Below are positions 60,493-64,000 of a stretch of 64,000 nt of DNA, one piece after another. The translations under genes were made by a program, and so were the position numbers. The DNA comes from Congeria kusceri (taxonomy: Eukaryota > Mollusca > Bivalvia > Myida > Dreissenidae). How positions within the stretch are numbered: the stretch's first letter is position 1; each line of letters starts with the position of its first letter. The stretch lies in the NCBI GenBank assembly GCA_027627225.1, contig CM051027.1:41167618-41231617 (forward strand). Reading direction: 5' to 3'. The notes beneath the pieces were generated by a model that did no database searches, had not been told where the DNA came from, and worked only from the letters and a program-made list of their open reading frames with translations.

Positions 60493-63400
60493 TGGTTCCG
60501 ATTTGGCTGACATGGTTACGAAATAACTGATGTGTACGAAACAACCGAAAATGAATGGTTACGAAATTACCTAATATTAATATGTGCTCGAAATGTATAT
60601 TGATATTTCAAGAAAGGGCCGAATACTATGGTCGGACAATTCCCGATATGGCTACCATTTGTTTTTGTACAATTGCACACACGCCGGTGACTGTTGATAA
60701 AATAGCGCGCATTATTAACAAGTGAAACTAAGCGAGGTAAATCAACATATTCTACAGCAGGTTAAAAAACAGTAAATTTAACAACTATCCAATGCAACGC
60801 AAAATCTCCTGACGTGTACAATGCCGGGAAACTGATATTTGCGTTCAGAGATTGCTAGAATATACGTGTGTACGGAAAACACATATAATACAACCCGATT
60901 TCTTGCATTTAACACTCAAATTATATATAATGGAATCAGGTAACTTCCAATTTTACTTCTGGGCACAAAGGGCAGTTGCATAAATAAACGGATACTTGAG
61001 CGTAAAGCACCTGTCACACTGTCACGATTTTGGCTACGATTGCCCACGATTTACAACGTCTTGTGGAAGCGTGGTAAAGCGTGAACACATACGTATTGGC
61101 ATCTGTGTGAATCTTGAAGATTCTTGGGGGATCCTTATCGATCGGGAAGCGCTACACAGTTTTGAACATGTTCAAAACATTCGTGGCTTATCGTAGCGCC
61201 GCCACGATTTTTCCAAACGTAGGACAATCCTAGACCCATCGTATCTCAATCTGGGTTATTCTTATAGGCGTCGTAGAGGCATTCGTGGCCTTTCGTGTTT
61301 CATCGTGATTAATCGTGAGTGATTGTATGACATATACATTACAAGACTGTACAACGTTATGGTACGTTTGGCTGCGTATATGGTATGGATTTCTACGCTT
61401 GCCGTACGGTTCAGTTACGATTTTGGAAGGATCTTCAGTGGCCGCTATCACGCCTTGTTACGAATATACACGATGGACCACGACAACGCGACGATTGAGT
61501 CGCTTTGCCAATACGGTTTATCGCGATGTTACTACGCACTCACTACGTTTATCTACGTTGGTGCCACGATTATGCAAAAAGGCATCGTGATGTCCAAATC
61601 GCCTAGAAAAGTGGTGAAGCGTAAGATTTATTGGCGGTTCGTAGGCCCATCGTGATGAGTTTTCTTTAATCTTACTACAATCTTAGGAGAAACGTTAACA
61701 ATCGTCTGTAGTCGTCTGTTACCATAGCGTATTCCTGGCGCTTGCGTATTACAACCCTAACAGGTCGTATCATATCTTGGTGAAACCGTGATGAATCGGC
61801 TGCGGTAACCTACACGTGTCGTTGATATTCGTAGTCTTGTCCAACAATAACCGTAGGCATACGTAGGAAGATACAATCGGGACACTGTGCATCCCGACTC
61901 ACCACGATTAACACGTTCACGATCAATCGTGGGCTATCGTAGCCAAAATCGTGACAGTGTGACCAGGGCTTAAGTTATGTAAGTGTTGGACATCTCATTA
62001 CATAATTGTTGCAACAAACAACTTAATTTAAAAGCATCATACATATATATCATTCAATGCCAATTTTGTGTTTAGTACCCGGCCGGTTTATCATGAACGG
62101 CAATAATACCATTCTTTCACATGTAATGCATAATAAGGAAGGACGTTCAGACAATTATCATTGATATTTCATTGAGTGCTACTACTGTAACAATGAAGTT
62201 TTTGAATTGTGTGCAAGGATATGTATGAGGATGAGTTTACGCCACACATATGCCCACCATTTAAAGTATAGATACCTTATATCAAGACCTCGCTTTGGAG
62301 TACATATAGGGTGGGTGGAGTCACGGTCAAGGTCACTGTTACTAAAACTAGAAAAACAGTTTCTGCACACTATCTTGAGAATGCATTAAGATATTTTGAT
62401 GAACTTTCATACAAAGATACCTTATAGCGAGACCTCGCTTGGGATTGCATACGGGGTGGATGGGCTCAAGGTCATTGTAGCTTTTGCTAAAAATATAAAA
62501 ACGGTTTCCGCTTAATATCTTGAGAACGCACTGTGATATTAAAATAAAACTTATTACATAGATACCTTATATCGAGACCTCGCTTGGGATTGCAAATGGG
62601 GTGCGTGGGATCAAGGTCATGGTTCCATAACTAAAAACAGGAAAACGGTTTCCGCTCAATAAAATGAGAACGCATTGAGATAATTTAGTGCAACTTAACA
62701 CATAGATACCTTATATCGAGACCTCGCCTGGGTTTTCATATGGGGTGGGTGGAGTCAAAATCAGGGTCACTGTTACTGAAAATTGTAAAACGGTTTCCGC
62801 TCAATAAGATGAGAACACATTGACATATTTTAATGAAATTTAAAGCATATATACCTTATATCGAGACCTCGCTTGGAATTGCGTATGGTGTGGATGGGGT
62901 CAAGGTCAATGTTACTGTTACTAAAAATAGAAAAATGATTTCCCCTCAATAACTTGAGAACACATAGAGATATTTTAATGAAACTTCATACATAGATACC
63001 TTATGGTCTAGTTACCCCAAAACGGAAGTCACATACTCAGTTTTACATGCTGTCAGTTAGATACTAAGCACATGTGGTTCAGTGCAGGATGCATATAATT
63101 TGTAAAGTACAGTTTAAATGATATGTTTTGGTATCATTTTAAAGATATATATGTAAGCAATAAGAAAAAAGGCTGTTTTGTGCACTACTTTTTGTCTAGT
63201 GGTTCCCAGCTTCATAACTTTTGGCCCATGTATTCATGCGCAAAATGGCAGCCTCCATGCCCGTCAAAACCGGTGTGTTGTTTCTAAGGTAAATATTTTG
63301 AGTTACAACTCATAGAATTTTTTGACGTGCTGTTTTTTCAAAAGGTTATGTCCTCATCTTTCCAACAATGTATGGTGATATATTGGAAAGTAGCTTGGTC

Positions 63401-64000
63401 ATGGTGAAAAGTGAGATCAAATTTTGAATATTTTATATGTAACAAAGAAGGAATTTATTTGCGCATGCGTAACCTTTAAGAACTTCAACTAATATAAGTC
63501 GTCTGCAAAAATTTTGAAAATGGACTCTTACAATCACACTGTACTGGAAAGAATAACTGCCAGATGCCACCTTGACCCCATTTAGGGCTGTATTTTATGG
63601 GATGGTTGCTCTAGTTGGCATTAGGGGGGTAAATATTGGAAAATTAAAGCAAAATGTCCACCAGAGTGGCAATCCGAGACCCATTGTGTTCATAGTGTTG
63701 TTTTTCAGTTTCATTTTGACATTAATTTGCATTAGTTTCAACAATTCTCTCATTTATGTGATAATGCCTTGTGTTGTAATCCTGAATATGTAGTTTAAGA
63801 ACCTGTAACTGATAATGCCCGCAAAGGTCGTGTCTGCACTGGCCGATGCTTTGGCCATGATGACCGTCCTACCTGCCTACTTTGAATAATACCAATTTTC
63901 CTAATTTGCAAAGTTAACAGATCCTATTTAGTTCATATGTTATTTTGTAATTGTAGTTCAATCAGGCTTTCAGCTGAAAAATACATGAAATGCGTGCATA
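60493..64000 (+). repeat. Array unit 8, cut by the window edge
   Basis: The first 770 bp are of the unit 3-7 type (GCGCTACACAG, TTCTTATAGGCG). From about 61392 onward it carries unit 2 variants (TTTTGGAAGGATC, CTTGTTACG) and later unit 1 features (TATGAGGATGAG, AAAAAAGGCTG). Inverted-end element 61007-61969; 145-bp tract 62271-62994. Several private changes occur after 62600, and one extra base makes later offsets 4,742. Confidence 0.95.

Larger units (their letters stand above)
27292..64000 (+). repeat. Tandem array of a 4,741-bp composite unit (7 complete copies plus one partial)
   Basis: The word TGGTTCCGATTTG opens each unit at 27292, 32047, 36788, 41529, 46270, 51011, 55752 and 60493; successive spacings are 4,755 once and then exactly 4,741. 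The last copy is cut by the window edge after 3,508 bp, so the true array is longer. The array fills 57% of the window. Units 3-7 differ by only a handful of substitutions, while units 1, 2 and part of 8 are clearly diverged. The short open frames that recur in each unit show no domain, and their conservation follows from copy identity. Confidence 0.97.

Noticed and set aside
27292..64000. Array as ribosomal, histone or other multigene cluster
   Set aside because: No rRNA-like GC-rich conserved blocks, histone motifs or tRNA folds are visible in the unit.

Overview
The window looks like invertebrate nuclear DNA, most likely from a mollusc and probably a bivalve. It is AT-rich and full of introns, transposons and satellite DNA, and I found no intact host gene, rRNA or tRNA. 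Nearly everything recognisable belongs to mobile or repetitive DNA. The bivalve assignment is inferred from the character of the repeats and is not proven.

Left part (1-5155): a complete but dead Tc1-like DNA transposon (1054-2596) has 25-bp inverted ends and a TA target duplication. Its minus-strand transposase is broken by a 7-bp tandem duplication and has Asn in place of a catalytic Asp. Further right are a roughly 170-bp hairpin element (4166-4334) and a TATA-containing stretch that may be a relic promoter or solo LTR.

Middle part (5156-26016): one old Ty3/gypsy-type LTR retrotransposon is framed by two 213-bp LTRs that differ at about 23 positions. Its order is 5' LTR, primer-binding site, gag (SR-rich segment, capsid, CCHC knuckle), protease remnant, RT, RNase H, integrase, a partial PHD finger, then a second coding region with a zinc-finger-like motif and a TatD-type nuclease domain, polypurine tract and 3' LTR. 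All reading frames are broken. Between the PHD and TatD segments it is split by 11.8 kb of PIF/Harbinger DNA: a left-hand partial copy A (11844-16974) and a full copy B (16978-23627). Each copy carries a six-exon Myb/SANT-like gene on the plus strand. B also has a five-exon HARBI1-like transposase on the minus strand, of which A keeps only the 3' exons. CAG target duplications mark the insertion points, and the missing right half of A is best explained by recombination after B had inserted into A.

Right part (27292-64000 and beyond): a tandem array of a 4,741-bp unit has seven complete copies and an eighth cut by the window edge. Each unit is composite: a roughly 965-bp element with about 45-bp inverted ends and a TTAA-like flank, five tandem 145-bp repeats, and a 2.2-kb module bounded by 66-76-bp direct repeats. 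Units 3-7 are almost identical, units 1 and 2 are diverged, and unit 8 switches from the unit 3-7 type to the unit 2 type within about 130 bp, which points to unequal exchange. No convincing gene lies in the unit. The array and the retrotransposon with PHD and TatD domains are the parts most worth following up.
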